Assembly: GCF_030063185.1 (NCBI RefSeq) | Contig: NZ_JASISP010000003.1 | Location: forward strand, 1-33,676 | Length of the DNA: 33,676 bases | Origin: Arthrobacter sp. H35-D1 | Lineage (GTDB): Bacteria > Actinomycetota > Actinomycetes > Actinomycetales > Micrococcaceae | Direction: 5' to 3' | In this document: in pieces, positions 7,315 through 15,193 of the stretch | Layout: the number at the start of each line of letters is the position of its first letter | How positions within the stretch are numbered: the first letter of the stretch is position 1 | Notes under the pieces: model-generated | What the model was told of the DNA's origin: nothing | The model's database searches: none | The model's input: only the letters and a program-made list of their open reading frames with translations | Position numbers and translations under genes: made by a program

Positions 7315-8022
7315 GTGAAGACATATCGGCAGTATTGCGCGCTTGCGCGGGGCTTGGATCTGGTCGGGGACCGATGGACGCTGCTCATTGTGCGTGAGCT
7401 GCTGTCGCTGGGTGAATGCCGCTACTCCGATTTGCAGCGCGGTCTCCCGGGCATCGCGAGCAACCTCCTTGCGCAGCGCCTGCGGGAGATGGAGGACAGC
7501 GGGCTGGTGCGGCGCACAGCGTTGCCACGGCCCGCGCATGCCACCGCCTTCACACTGACTGCGCGAGGGGCCGCGCTGCAAGGCGTGGTGCGTGAATTCG
7601 TGAAGTGGGGTGCGCCGTTGATGGCAGCGGATGAAGCGCAAGACACTTTTCGGGCCCACTGGCTGATGCTTCCCCTGCGTGGCCTGTGCCGGGACAACGA
7701 GCCCCACAGCGGCCGCGTTGTGGTGCGTGTCGGAACGGTTGACGACGGGTGTGACATCACCGCCGATTCCGGAACCGTGCACGTGGCACCAAGCCACCCC
7801 GCTGTGGATCCCGTTGCCACTGTCACAGGCGATTCAGCAGCCCTCGTGGCGCTTTTTACGGGTCAACTGCCGCTCGAGGCCTCCAGCAGCTCGGGGCTTT
7901 TGATCGACGGGGATGCTGCTGCGGTTCGCCGGATTATCGGCGGCATGCCTACTGCCCCAAATGAATCCCCACTGAATCGATCGGCCCAGGGCGGGCCCAC
8001 GAAAGATGGAGGACCACGATGA
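7315..8022 (+). CDS. HxlR family transcriptional regulator with C-terminal SCP2-like domain
   Basis: A 235-residue regulator. Residues 1-95 are a typical HxlR winged helix: KTYRQYCALARGLDLVGDRW, TLLIVRELLSLGECRYSDL, GIASNLLAQRLREMEDSGLV and a wing ending in FTLTARG. Residues ~130-215 look like an SCP2-type ligand-binding domain (VVVRVGTVDDGCDITAD to ALFTGQLPLEA and LLIDGDAAAVRRIIGG), a known partner for HxlR domains in Actinobacteria. The start is GTG at 7315; the nearby ATG at 7311 is out of frame. There is no strong ribosome site, so the message may be nearly leaderless. It is divergent from the NTF2-like gene and its TGA overlaps the following ATG. Confidence 0.88.
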   Translation: MKTYRQYCALARGLDLVGDRWTLLIVRELLSLGECRYSDLQRGLPGIASNLLAQRLREMEDSGLVRRTALPRPAHATAFTLTARGAALQGVVREFVKWGAPLMAADEAQDTFRAHWLMLPLRGLCRDNEPHSGRVVVRVGTVDDGCDITADSGTVHVAPSHPAVDPVATVTGDSAALVALFTGQLPLEASSSSGLLIDGDAAAVRRIIGGMPTAPNESPLNRSAQGGPTKDGGPR

Positions 8023-8366
8023 CAACGCCACCAGGAACTTCGCTCGAGATGCTTCACGCGGTGGGAGAGCTGCTGGCCGCAGAGGGCCCGGTGGAAATCG
8101 GCACGATGTTCCGCAGCCCCGGACTGCGCACGGGCACCAAAATCTTCGCGTTCCTGGGACACGGCGACTACCTCATCGTGAAGCTGCCCCGCTCCCGCGC
8201 GAATGAGCTCACCTCGGAGGGCAGTGCCAAACCTGTCACGATGGGCACTCGAACCCTGCGCGAGTGGGTGGAGATTCCCGCACACACCAGCCCTGACACC
8301 ACGCTGGACACATGGACTGCCCTCGCCTCGGAGGCACTGCACTACGTGCGCAGCCTGGACAGTTGA
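8019..8366 (+). CDS. TfoX N-terminal-like small protein
   Basis: A 115-residue soluble protein starting at an ATG that overlaps the HxlR stop (ATGA), so the two genes are co-translated. The core TMFRSPGLRTGTKIFAFL, then GDYLIVKLPRSRANEL and REWVEIP, matches the small TfoX-N/YjbR-like fold often found as stand-alone proteins in Actinobacteria. No enzymatic motif is visible and the function is unknown. Its coupling to a regulator may mean it is an accessory of the same response (inference). MmcQ/YjbR is the alternative family assignment. Confidence 0.7.
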   Translation: MTTPPGTSLEMLHAVGELLAAEGPVEIGTMFRSPGLRTGTKIFAFLGHGDYLIVKLPRSRANELTSEGSAKPVTMGTRTLREWVEIPAHTSPDTTLDTWTALASEALHYVRSLDS

Positions 8367-8393
8367 AGTGCCCAGTGCCCAGTGCCCAGTGCC
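8367..8393. repeat. Short tandem repeat, 7-bp unit AGTGCCC, 3.9 copies
   Basis: Three full AGTGCCC units and a six-base partial copy follow directly after the TGA at 8364-8366. A further imperfect direct repeat of GCGCTTGATGTG occurs twice just downstream (8406-8432). The region lies between two converging genes and shows no stem followed by T-run. Confidence 0.8.
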
Positions 8394-8477
8394 TGGCGCG
8401 CATCGCGCTTGATGTGTTTTGCGCTTGATGTGCTGACGGCTTCAAATGCACCGCGCGTGAAGTGCAGCTGTGGCGGT

Positions 8478-10022
8478 CTACCCCGGGTTGGCAGCGGCGG
8501 CAGGGCCGGCGTCGCCCAGCGGACCTGTGGTGCCTGCCTGCGCCAGTTGGGGCACCACGCCGCCGGCGGAATCGCGGAGCTGTGTGGCCAAGGCGCCAAT
8601 CTGATTGGAGAGGACGTCCGGGACGGCCGCGAGCAGCTCCGTGCTTCGGGATACGGCAAAGTGTGCCAAGACGCTGCCCATGATGGCCGATCCCAATGCC
8701 GCACCCAGCTGCCTGACAGTGCTTTGGGTGGCCGAACCTTGGCCTGAAACAGCCGTCGGAATATCCGCCAAAACAGTGCCGGTCAGCTGTGCCGATGCCA
8801 GCCCCAGCCCAAGGCCGTAAACAACGAGCAGCGCGGCGATGAGCCACACGGACGTGGTGTTCGTCATGAACAGTCCAAGAAGCAGCAAACCGACAGTTTC
8901 CAGGGCCAGGCCAATGATGACAACTGTGGGCGGGCCGAGCCGGGCTGCCAAGTGTCGTGCCGAGGCGCCGGAGAAAAAGGCGCCCAGCGCCATGGCTGCC
9001 AGCACGAAACCAGCGTTGAGCGTGCCCAAGCCCAGGATATTGATCAAATACAGCGGCAGCACAAGCAGCAGGCCGAACTCCCCGATCGCCACCGTGGCCG
9101 CAACCGAGTTGCCCCATGAAAAGGTCCGCACCTTGAACAGGCCCAGATCCAAAATCGCCGAGCGGTCAATGGTGGCCCGGCGCCTTTCCCACAGCACGAA
9201 TCCCGCCAGCAAGACGATACTGGCAGCGAGTGTGATCGGAACGATGGAGATGGCCGCATCGGCCGGCCACGTGATTGGTCCCAGGGCCATGGCACCCTGC
9301 GCCGACCACCAACCAAGGGAAGGCCCTTCAATCAAGGCAAAAACAAAGAGGCCAAAGCCGCAGGCACTCAGCAGCAGGCCCAGCACATCAAGCCCCACCT
9401 TGTCCTGCGGTGCGTGTGTTTCCGGGACAAAAAGCACCGCCCCCACCAAGACGGCCAAGCCAAGCGGGATGTTCACAATGAAGATCCACTGCCAAGCAAA
9501 GGAGGAGGTCAACCAGCCGCCAAGCAAGGGACCGATGGCGGCCATGCCGGAGATGACGGCACCCCAGACGGCAAAAGCGGTGGTCCTATCCTTGCCAAAG
9601 AAGGTTGAATTGACGCTTGACAGTGTGGAGGGAAGCACAGCTGCTCCGCCGACGCCTTGGAGTACGCGGCTGAGAATCAGGGATCCGGCGTCTTGTGAGA
9701 GGGCGGCAAAGATGCTCCCTGCCATGAACACCACCACGCCGAGCATAAACAGCCGGCGACGGCCAAACCTGTCGCCGAGGCGTCCGCTGGTCAGCAACAG
9801 CGCTGCCAAGACCACAGAGAAGAGGCTGTTGACCCACTGGGCTTCGTTCAGGTCCAGGTGGAGATCGGCGATGATCGTGGGCAGCGAGACGCCAACGATG
9901 GTGCCGTCGATGACGATCATGGAGAGTCCGGTTGCCAAAACACCCAGACCGGCCCACTTGTTCCGTGGGGTTTCCGCCACTACGCCACTGCCGTTGTGTT
10001 CGCTGCTCGTGTGCTCCTGCAT
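8478..10022 (-). CDS. MFS efflux transporter, DHA2 (EmrB/QacA) type
   Basis: A 514-residue inner-membrane transporter with 14 predicted helices, the size and layout of the DHA2 drug:proton antiporter family. Visible motifs are WAGLGVLATGLSMIVIDGTI in helix 1 with the family D, the motif A loop SGRLGDRFGRRRLF after helix 2, and motif C-like GVGGAAVLPSTLSSV. The C-terminal tail (PLGDAGPAAAANPG) is short and unstructured. It probably exports hydrophobic or cationic compounds; the substrate cannot be read from sequence. The ATG at 10022 has a modest purine run (GTGGAAG) close upstream. A 7-4-7 palindrome lies 34-51 bases before the start, suggesting repressor control. Confidence 0.92.
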   Translation of the reverse strand: MQEHTSSEHNGSGVVAETPRNKWAGLGVLATGLSMIVIDGTIVGVSLPTIIADLHLDLNEAQWVNSLFSVVLAALLLTSGRLGDRFGRRRLFMLGVVVFMAGSIFAALSQDAGSLILSRVLQGVGGAAVLPSTLSSVNSTFFGKDRTTAFAVWGAVISGMAAIGPLLGGWLTSSFAWQWIFIVNIPLGLAVLVGAVLFVPETHAPQDKVGLDVLGLLLSACGFGLFVFALIEGPSLGWWSAQGAMALGPITWPADAAISIVPITLAASIVLLAGFVLWERRRATIDRSAILDLGLFKVRTFSWGNSVAATVAIGEFGLLLVLPLYLINILGLGTLNAGFVLAAMALGAFFSGASARHLAARLGPPTVVIIGLALETVGLLLLGLFMTNTTSVWLIAALLVVYGLGLGLASAQLTGTVLADIPTAVSGQGSATQSTVRQLGAALGSAIMGSVLAHFAVSRSTELLAAVPDVLSNQIGALATQLRDSAGGVVPQLAQAGTTGPLGDAGPAAAANPG

Positions 10023-10055
10023 GCTTCCACGCTACTTATCACGGGGCAGTGAGCC

Positions 10056-10073
10056 ATCAACCAACCGGTTGAT
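10056..10073. promoter_or_regulatory. Operator-like palindrome upstream of the MFS transporter
   Basis: A perfect inverted repeat ATCAACC-AACC-GGTTGAT (7-4-7). It lies 34-51 bases upstream of the transporter start, the usual place for a TetR- or MarR-type repressor site. A degenerate copy occurs at 10246-10263 in the second half of the duplicated element. Confidence 0.55.
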
Positions 10074-10144
10074 TCGCTCGTGTCCTTGGATCAGCTCGGC
10101 GCATTTGGGAGATCCACGGCCCTGCCAAGCTGGTTTTGAAATCG

Positions 10145-10387
10145 AAAGGGGAGCAGTCGGCATTGTTTTTTCATATGATTGCGGTCTGGTCACGTTTTGT
10201 AGTGTGGATGCTCAAAAACCGCTACGAATCGCGGGGCCGTCAGCCACCAACCCCCCTGTTGATTCGCCGTTGTAGTTGGATCCGCTCGCCGCTTTGGGGA
10301 GCACACGGGCCCTGCAACGCTGTTTTGTACACCGACCGGGCTGCTGGCTGCAAGGTATACACACACCATGGCCGACTGCTCCCCTTT
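10145..10387. repeat. 17-bp perfect inverted repeat spanning the duplicated element
   Basis: AAAGGGGAGCAGTCGGC at 10145-10161 is the exact reverse complement of GCCGACTGCTCCCCTTT at 10371-10387. The arms lie in the internal sections of the two element copies and are 209 bases apart. Confidence 0.85.
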
Positions 10388-10417
10388 GGAAGTGTGGAAG
10401 CTAAAAAACGCAGGGGA

Positions 10418-11233
10418 TTAGTCCCAGATGTTGTCCCCGCGCAGTGAAGCGTCGGCGCCGCCATCGGTGTAGATGGTCTGGCCGGTGACGTGGGTGTTTT
10501 CTTCGCTTGTCAGCCAAGCCAGCAGTCGGGAGATGACAACGGACTCCGAGTGGTAGTTCAGCGGCATGGGAACGTGGGAGTCCACCATCGCACGGCCTTC
10601 CTCGGTGGCCAGAAGCTGCGTGGTCATGGGGGAGATGACGGTGCCGGGGGCCACGGCGTTCAGCGGGATGCCGGCACCTGCCCAGCGCGGGGTGATGGAT
10701 TCACGGCGCACCCAGCGGCTTAGGGCACGCTTGCTGGAGGGGTAGTTCAGGTAGCCGGCTTCCGGGCCCTTGTCGGCCAGTGCTGCGCCAACGGCGACGG
10801 CTGCAGCCTCGTCGTCGGCGAGCAGTGCGTCAACGAGCTCGGAGGAGTTTGGCTGCAGTGATGCCATGGAGCTGACGACGGCGGCGCGCGGGCTCGCGCT
10901 CTTGGCCAGAGTGGGTGCAAGGTGCTCGAGGAATTCGGTGACACCGAAGTAGTTGACGCTCACGGTCAGCGGGATGGGAGCGGAGATGCCTGCGCATGCA
11001 ATGACGGCGTCGACGCTGCCATTGGCCAGCTCCACGGCCTTGGCGGCGGCAGCGGCGCGGCCTTCGGGGGTGCTCAGGTCGGCTTCCACCTCGGCGCCTT
11101 TCAAGTCCACCCCGATGACCGTTTCTCCGCGTTGACGCAGCAACTCTGCAGTGGACGCCCCGATGCCGGATCCCGCTCCGGTGACAATGTAGGTTCTGGA
11201 CGCGGATGTTTCGTTGCTGGGGGTGGTGGTCAT
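10418..11233 (-). CDS. SDR family oxidoreductase, 3-alpha-hydroxysteroid dehydrogenase-like
   Basis: A 271-residue NAD(P)-dependent short-chain dehydrogenase. It has the TGAGSGIG cofactor loop (about residues 19-26), an ADLSTPEGR stretch after the second strand that is typical of the 3-alpha-HSD/carbonyl reductase group, CAGI in place of NNAG, a Ser in SSMAS and the catalytic YPSSK. The C-terminal VTGQTIYTDGGADAS is the usual SDR tail. The substrate could be a steroid or another secondary alcohol; it cannot be fixed by sequence. The ATG at 11233 has a GAAGGAG ribosome site and overlaps the stop of the upstream MarR gene (ATGA), which rules out the longer ORF. It is the last gene of an SDR-MarR-SDR operon. 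Confidence 0.88.
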   Translation of the reverse strand: MTTTPSNETSASRTYIVTGAGSGIGASTAELLRQRGETVIGVDLKGAEVEADLSTPEGRAAAAAKAVELANGSVDAVIACAGISAPIPLTVSVNYFGVTEFLEHLAPTLAKSASPRAAVVSSMASLQPNSSELVDALLADDEAAAVAVGAALADKGPEAGYLNYPSSKRALSRWVRRESITPRWAGAGIPLNAVAPGTVISPMTTQLLATEEGRAMVDSHVPMPLNYHSESVVISRLLAWLTSEENTHVTGQTIYTDGGADASLRGDNIWD

Positions 11234-11751
11234 TGCATTGCTCCTTCGTTGTCGCCTGTTCCCTGTGGGGCAGGCGTTGAATGGGTGGTGCGGAGTTGTT
11301 CGGAAAAGTTGATGGTGGATTTCTCCAGCTTTTGCAGCAGCCGGACCAGCTCGCAACGGTCCTGCGGCGACCAGCCGGTCAGCAGGTCGTCCACAAGGCC
11401 GTCCCCGGCGCGGACGAAGGTGTTGGCCACGCGCTGTCCGGCCGGGGTGAGCTTGATGAGTTGCGCCCGGGCGTCGGCCGGGTCCGGGATGCGCTCCGCC
11501 AGTCCTGCCGCAGACAGGCGGGCCACTATCTTGCTGATGTTCGAGGCGCCCGTCACCATGTGGTGCGCCAACAAGGAGGGCCGTTGCGGTCCGTCGGCGG
11601 ACAACAGCGTGATGGTGGTGATGGCTCCTGAGTCAAGTTCCACGCCCTCGCGGGCCACCACCCCGGTGAGGAAGTCGGGGGCCGTCCACTGCCCGATGAT
11701 GCGGGTTAGCGACGTCAGGAGGGCATCCTGGTAGCGGCCCTCCTTAGGCAC
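11230..11751 (-). CDS. MarR family transcriptional regulator
   Basis: A 173-residue winged-helix regulator. The recognition part is TGASNISKIVARLSAAGLAE, followed by the wing IPDPADARAQLIKLTPAG, both diagnostic of MarR proteins. The start is GTG at 11751, with GGAGGG five bases upstream; the ORF extends to 11832, but that part overlaps the upstream SDR gene. The GTG lies eight bases inside the SDR gene, so translation is coupled. The two tandem dyads before the operon (12532-12580) are the obvious candidates for its binding sites, giving autoregulation and control of both SDR genes in response to an unknown, perhaps aromatic or steroid, ligand (inference). Confidence 0.87.
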   Translation of the reverse strand: MPKEGRYQDALLTSLTRIIGQWTAPDFLTGVVAREGVELDSGAITTITLLSADGPQRPSLLAHHMVTGASNISKIVARLSAAGLAERIPDPADARAQLIKLTPAGQRVANTFVRAGDGLVDDLLTGWSPQDRCELVRLLQKLEKSTINFSEQLRTTHSTPAPQGTGDNEGAMQ

Positions 11752-12487
11752 TGGTCCCTCCGTCGACGGGCAGTGTAACGCCGGTGACGAAGCTTGCTTC
11801 CTCGGAGAGCAGCCAGGCAACGACGTTGGCAATTTCCTCGGACTGGCCCAGTCGCTTCATGGGGACTTCGGCGGCGTAACCGGCCTTGGCTTCATCGGGC
11901 AGCGCCGCCAGGGAGGCTGTCTCGATGGCGCCCGGGGCCACGGCATTGACGCGGATGCCGTGCGCGGCATTTTCACGGGCCACGCTGCGGGTGAGACTGA
12001 CGACGCCGTGCTTGGATGCCCCGTAGGGGGTCAGCTGGGGGGTGGCGGTGATGCCTGCAATCGAGGCGATGTTCACCAGGGCGCCTCTGCCGTTGGCGCG
12101 GAAGTGTGCGATCTCGGCTTTCATGGACAGGAAGGTGCCGCGCAGCGTCACGTTGATGACGCGGTCCCAGTCCGCCTCGGAAATTTCTTCCACCGGCGTG
12201 GGCATGGCGCCGATTCCGGCATTGTTCACGGCCAATTCAAAGCTGCCGAAGGTCTCGACCGTGAAGTCCATCAGGGCGGCAACGTCGCTTCCCTTGCTGA
12301 CGTCGGCGCGCTTGTAGGCGGCCCGTCCGCCAGCTGCGGTGATGAGGTCCACTGTTTCCGTTCCCGCCAAGTCGTTGATGTCAGAGACGACGACGGCGGC
12401 ACCGGAGGCGGCAAGGCGGAGGGCGATGGCACGTCCAATCCCTGCACCCGCAGCAGTGACAACGGCAGTTTGGTTTTCGAAACTCAT
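11744..12487 (-). CDS. SDR family NAD(P)-dependent oxidoreductase
   Basis: A 247-residue classical short-chain dehydrogenase. Motifs are TAAGAGIGRA (cofactor loop, about 11-20), a D in VVSDIN after strand 2, NNAGIG, the Ser of NIASIAG, and YGASKHG with catalytic Tyr and Lys, ending in VTGVTLPVDGG. The Asp after strand 2 points to NAD over NADP preference. It resembles 3-oxoacyl-ACP reductase-like enzymes, a broad group for which the substrate cannot be assigned. The ATG at 12487 follows a CAGGAGA site. It is the first gene of the operon and the one next to the tandem operators. Confidence 0.9.
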   Translation of the reverse strand: MSFENQTAVVTAAGAGIGRAIALRLAASGAAVVVSDINDLAGTETVDLITAAGGRAAYKRADVSKGSDVAALMDFTVETFGSFELAVNNAGIGAMPTPVEEISEADWDRVINVTLRGTFLSMKAEIAHFRANGRGALVNIASIAGITATPQLTPYGASKHGVVSLTRSVARENAAHGIRVNAVAPGAIETASLAALPDEAKAGYAAEVPMKRLGQSEEIANVVAWLLSEEASFVTGVTLPVDGGTSA

Positions 12488-12531
12488 GATGTTCTCCTGA
12501 GGAAGGTTTGATCCGTGCGGGCAATACCATT

Positions 12532-12580
12532 TACTGTCCTAACGACAGTATACAGTTTTATTGTCGGAAAGACAGTAAAA
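12532..12580. promoter_or_regulatory. Two tandem inverted-repeat operators and a -10 element for the SDR-MarR operon
   Basis: Site 1 is TACTGTC-CTAAC-GACAGTA (12532-12550, perfect 7-5-7). Site 2 is TTTTATTGTC-GGAAA-GACAGTAAAA at 12556-12580 (shown in parts; 9 of 10 arm positions match). They share the word GACAGTA and their centres are 27 bases apart. On the minus strand TATACT (12547-12552) is a good -10 box lying between the sites, so a bound repressor would block the SDR operon promoter. The adjacent MarR protein is the likely binder. Confidence 0.8.
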
Positions 12581-12698
12581 TTCTTGACTGGCGGAAAAAC
12601 TCCGTGCATGGCTGCGGGAACCCGTGCCGTTTGCCCCGCCGATGTGTCCGGCCGGCGGCGTCGGCGGGGCCAATGTGCACCTTTCGGCGACGTTCCGG

Positions 12699-12704
12699 TA
12701 AACT
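12699..12704 (+). promoter_or_regulatory. Possible purA -10 element
   Basis: TAAACT, inside CGGTAAACTCC, is a fair actinobacterial -10 box about 165 bases before purA. No convincing -35 box is seen at the right distance. The rest of 12582-12870 is GC-rich leader with no recognised riboswitch. Confidence 0.25.
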
Positions 12705-12870
12705 CCAGAGGCAAGGCCCCCTTGTTCGCTTGGCCGTGGACAGCGGCGCGTTTCGCGCACACACGTTCCGCCAAGTGGTTTCCAAGGGGTATTTTCGTGT
12801 CCGAACGGTGCACGGCAATCGCCGAATTCTGCAGCGCCCGGATCAACTTATGAGCAAGGGGGAGGGTCCC

Positions 12871-14163
12871 ATGCCAGCAATCGTAATCGTCGGAGCCCAA
12901 TGGGGTGACGAAGGAAAAGGCAAAGCCACGGATCTTTTGGGTGGTTCGGTCGACTATGTAGTGAAGCCCAACGGCGGCAACAATGCCGGGCACACCGTCG
13001 TCGTGGGCGGTGAGAAGTATGAGCTCAAGCTCCTTCCCGCAGGTATTCTGAGCCCCAACGCAACACCCATCATCGGCAATGGCTGCGTGGTGAACCTTGA
13101 GGCGTTGTTCGAGGAGATCGACGGCCTTGAGGCCCGCGGCGCGGACACCTCCAAGCTGCGAGTTTCCGCCAACGCCCACCTGGTGGCCCCGTACCACCAG
13201 GTGCTGGACAAGGTCACGGAGCGTTTCCTGGGCAAGCGCGCCATCGGCACCACGGGCCGCGGGATCGGTCCGGCGTATATGGACAAGGTGGCCCGACTGG
13301 GCATCCGCGTCCAGGACGTCTTTGACGAGTCCATACTGCGCCAAAAGGTGGAAGGGTCGCTGAAGCAAAAAAACGAGCTGCTGGTCAAGGTCTACAACCG
13401 CCGCGACGTTGAGGTCGAGGAAGTTGTTGAGTACTTCCTCAGCTTCGCCGAGCGCCTGCGCCCCATGGTCATTGATGCAACGTTCGTGTTGAATGAGGCC
13501 CTTGACCGCGGGGAAGTTGTGCTCATGGAAGGCGGCCAGGCCACGTTCCTGGACGTTGACCACGGCACCTACCCGTTCGTGACCTCCTCCAACCCGACCG
13601 CCGGCGGCGCCTCCGTGGGCTCGGGCATTGGCCCCACCCGCATCACGCGCGCCGTGGGCATCATCAAGGCCTACACCACCCGCGTGGGCGCCGGGCCGTT
13701 CCCCACAGAACTGTTTGATGAGATGGGCCTCTACCTGCAGAAAACCGGCGGCGAATTCGGTGTCAACACCGGCCGTCCGCGCCGCTGCGGCTGGTACGAC
13801 GCCGTCCTTGCCCGCCACGCCTCGCGCGTCAACGGCTTCACGGACTACTTCGTCACCAAGCTCGACGTGCTCACGGGAATCGAGCAGATTCCGGTGTGCG
13901 TCGCCTACGACGTCGACGGGGTGCGGCACGATGAAATGCCCATGACGCAGACCGAGTTCCACCACGCAAAGCCCATTTTTGAGTACTTCCCGGGCTGGAC
14001 CGAAGACATCACCACGGCCCGCACCATGGAGGACCTGCCCGAGAACGCGCGCAACTACGTGTTGGCCCTTGAAGGCATGTCAGGCACCCGGATCTCGGCC
14101 ATCGGCGTCGGGCCCGACAGGGACCAGACCATCGTGCGCCACGAGTTGATCCCCACCAGCTGA
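12871..14163 (+). CDS. purA: Adenylosuccinate synthetase
   Basis: A 430-residue enzyme, the normal length for the family. It joins IMP and aspartate using GTP to give adenylosuccinate, the first step from IMP to AMP, in the cytoplasm. The N-terminal motif [17 protein letters not shown] carries the catalytic Asp and the GTP-binding loop. Other family landmarks are [22 protein letters not shown], the substrate loop [17 protein letters not shown], and [10 protein letters not shown], with [13 protein letters not shown] later. The ATG at 12871 follows a GGGGGAGGG site; an in-frame ATG at 12850 is less well placed. fba, DUF3151 and purA share a neighbourhood in Actinobacteria, but here about 12 kb of other genes separates them. 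A terminator follows. Confidence 0.98.
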   Translation: MPAIVIVGAQWGDEGKGKATDLLGGSVDYVVKPNGGNNAGHTVVVGGEKYELKLLPAGILSPNATPIIGNGCVVNLEALFEEIDGLEARGADTSKLRVSANAHLVAPYHQVLDKVTERFLGKRAIGTTGRGIGPAYMDKVARLGIRVQDVFDESILRQKVEGSLKQKNELLVKVYNRRDVEVEEVVEYFLSFAERLRPMVIDATFVLNEALDRGEVVLMEGGQATFLDVDHGTYPFVTSSNPTAGGASVGSGIGPTRITRAVGIIKAYTTRVGAGPFPTELFDEMGLYLQKTGGEFGVNTGRPRRCGWYDAVLARHASRVNGFTDYFVTKLDVLTGIEQIPVCVAYDVDGVRHDEMPMTQTEFHHAKPIFEYFPGWTEDITTARTMEDLPENARNYVLALEGMSGTRISAIGVGPDRDQTIVRHELIPTS

Positions 14164-14192
14164 CCAACACCTGGCCAGCTGAAACGCAAGGC

Positions 14193-14240
14193 AAGGACGA
14201 CGGCGGAACTTGGGGTCCGGCGTCGTCCTTGTCCGTTTTA
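14193..14240 (+). terminator. Terminator-like hairpin after purA
   Basis: Arms AAGGACGACGGCGG and CCGGCGTCGTCCTT (14193-14230) pair at 13 of 14 positions around a loop of about 10 bases. Only a short T-rich tail (GTCCGTTTTA) follows. It lies 30 bases after the purA stop. Confidence 0.7.
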
Positions 14241-14325
14241 GTGGACGCAATTTCAGCCGGCGACCATGGCCGCCCGGGAAGGACTAGGCTGGTTGCATAG
14301 GAACCCGGCGGAAGGACCCACGGCC

Positions 14326-15132
14326 ATGAAAGTCAGTGTTGGACAGTTCAATCCAAGTGCGGATGTTGCAGGAAACTTGGCCACCATGCGCCGGCTTTCC
14401 GCCGCTGCGGCACAGGAGGGCAGCAAGCTGATCCTGTTCCCGGAAGAGGCCATGTTCTCCGTGGGCAAGGTGGTGGGCGACTTTGCCGCCGCCGTTGATG
14501 CACAGTGGACAACCTTTGTGCAGGGGTTGTCGTTGACGGCCGCGGACACCGGGATTGCCATCCTTGCCGGCGGCTATGAATCCAGCGGAGAAGCACGCCC
14601 CTACAACACCGTGGTGGCGGTGGACGCCGATGGCGAGATCTTGGGGACGTACCGGAAATTGCACCTCTACGATGCCTTCTCCTACCAGGAATCCAACCGG
14701 ATCAAGCCCAGCGACAAGGGCATCACGGTCGTGGAAATTGGTGGCTTCAAGGTCGGCATCATGACGTGCTACGACATCCGCTTCCCCGAGATGGCCCGCA
14801 CGCTTGCCCTTTCCGGAGCGGACTTGATCTGTGTTTCCGCGGCCTGGTTCAAGGGCGAACACAAAGTGGACCACTGGGAGACGCTGTTGAAGGCCCGTGC
14901 CATTGAAAACACCGTGTGGATGGCGGCGGCGGGGACCTCAAGCGACCACTGCATAGGACATTCGGTGATCCTTGACCCCATGGGCCTCCCCGTTGACTTC
15001 CTTGAGGAAGAAGCCGAGGGCTTGGCCACGGCCGATGTGACGCACAGGCGCATTGAAGAAGTCCGCGAGTTCCTTCCGGTGCTGCGCAACCGTCGTTTTG
15101 AAAGTAGTTCAGTGGTGGCACCGGTGGCCTAA
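14326..15132 (+). CDS. Carbon-nitrogen hydrolase (nitrilase superfamily)
   Basis: A 268-residue amidohydrolase. The Glu-Lys-Cys catalytic triad is visible: E40 in LFPEEAMFS, K111 in TYRKLHLYDAF and C148 in IMTCYDIRFPE. A second Glu of the fold lies in KARAIENTVW. The sequence most resembles the Nit/omega-amidase branch that hydrolyses small amides such as deaminated glutathione or alpha-ketoglutaramate. The exact substrate is not settled by these motifs. The ATG at 14326 has a GAAGGA site about 9 bases upstream, and the longer ORF start at 14266 is rejected. It is a single gene between the purA terminator and an unknown gene. Confidence 0.92.
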   Translation: MKVSVGQFNPSADVAGNLATMRRLSAAAAQEGSKLILFPEEAMFSVGKVVGDFAAAVDAQWTTFVQGLSLTAADTGIAILAGGYESSGEARPYNTVVAVDADGEILGTYRKLHLYDAFSYQESNRIKPSDKGITVVEIGGFKVGIMTCYDIRFPEMARTLALSGADLICVSAAWFKGEHKVDHWETLLKARAIENTVWMAAAGTSSDHCIGHSVILDPMGLPVDFLEEEAEGLATADVTHRRIEEVREFLPVLRNRRFESSSVVAPVA

Positions 15133-15193
15133 AGTTCTCGTTGACGTGGCCCACGGCGGTGATTAGTGTCAGGTCTAGAAGCAGGAGGAAATC

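Larger units (their letters stand above)
10054..10411. repeat. Tandem pair of diverged ~170-bp intergenic elements
   Basis: Two head-to-tail copies fill almost the whole 395-base gap between the MFS and SDR genes. Copy 1 is about 10054-10223 and copy 2 about 10244-10411. The copies share a start (CCATCAACC / CCACCAACC then GTTGATTCGC), a middle (TTGGATC-GCTCG-CGC and ACGGCCCTGC / CGGGCCCTGC) and an end (AGTGTGGATGCTCAAAAACCGC / AGTGTGGAAGCTAAAAAACGC; shown in parts), roughly 75% alike by eye. Each has an internal hairpin-like section. I see no ORF with coding character. It could be a repeated regulatory element, a small RNA or a MITE-like remnant. Confidence 0.6.

Noticed and set aside
8839-10275. 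A 478-codon plus-strand frame opposite the MFS transporter
   Set aside because: It has Ser/Pro/Arg-rich shadow composition and the opposite strand encodes a complete DHA2 transporter.
12582-12870. A riboswitch in the purA leader
   Set aside because: No purine-riboswitch core or strong three-way junction could be recognised by eye.
12484-13965. A 493-codon open frame on the minus strand opposite purA
   Set aside because: It is a high-GC antisense shadow of purA, with no family motif; purA has all its motifs on the plus strand.
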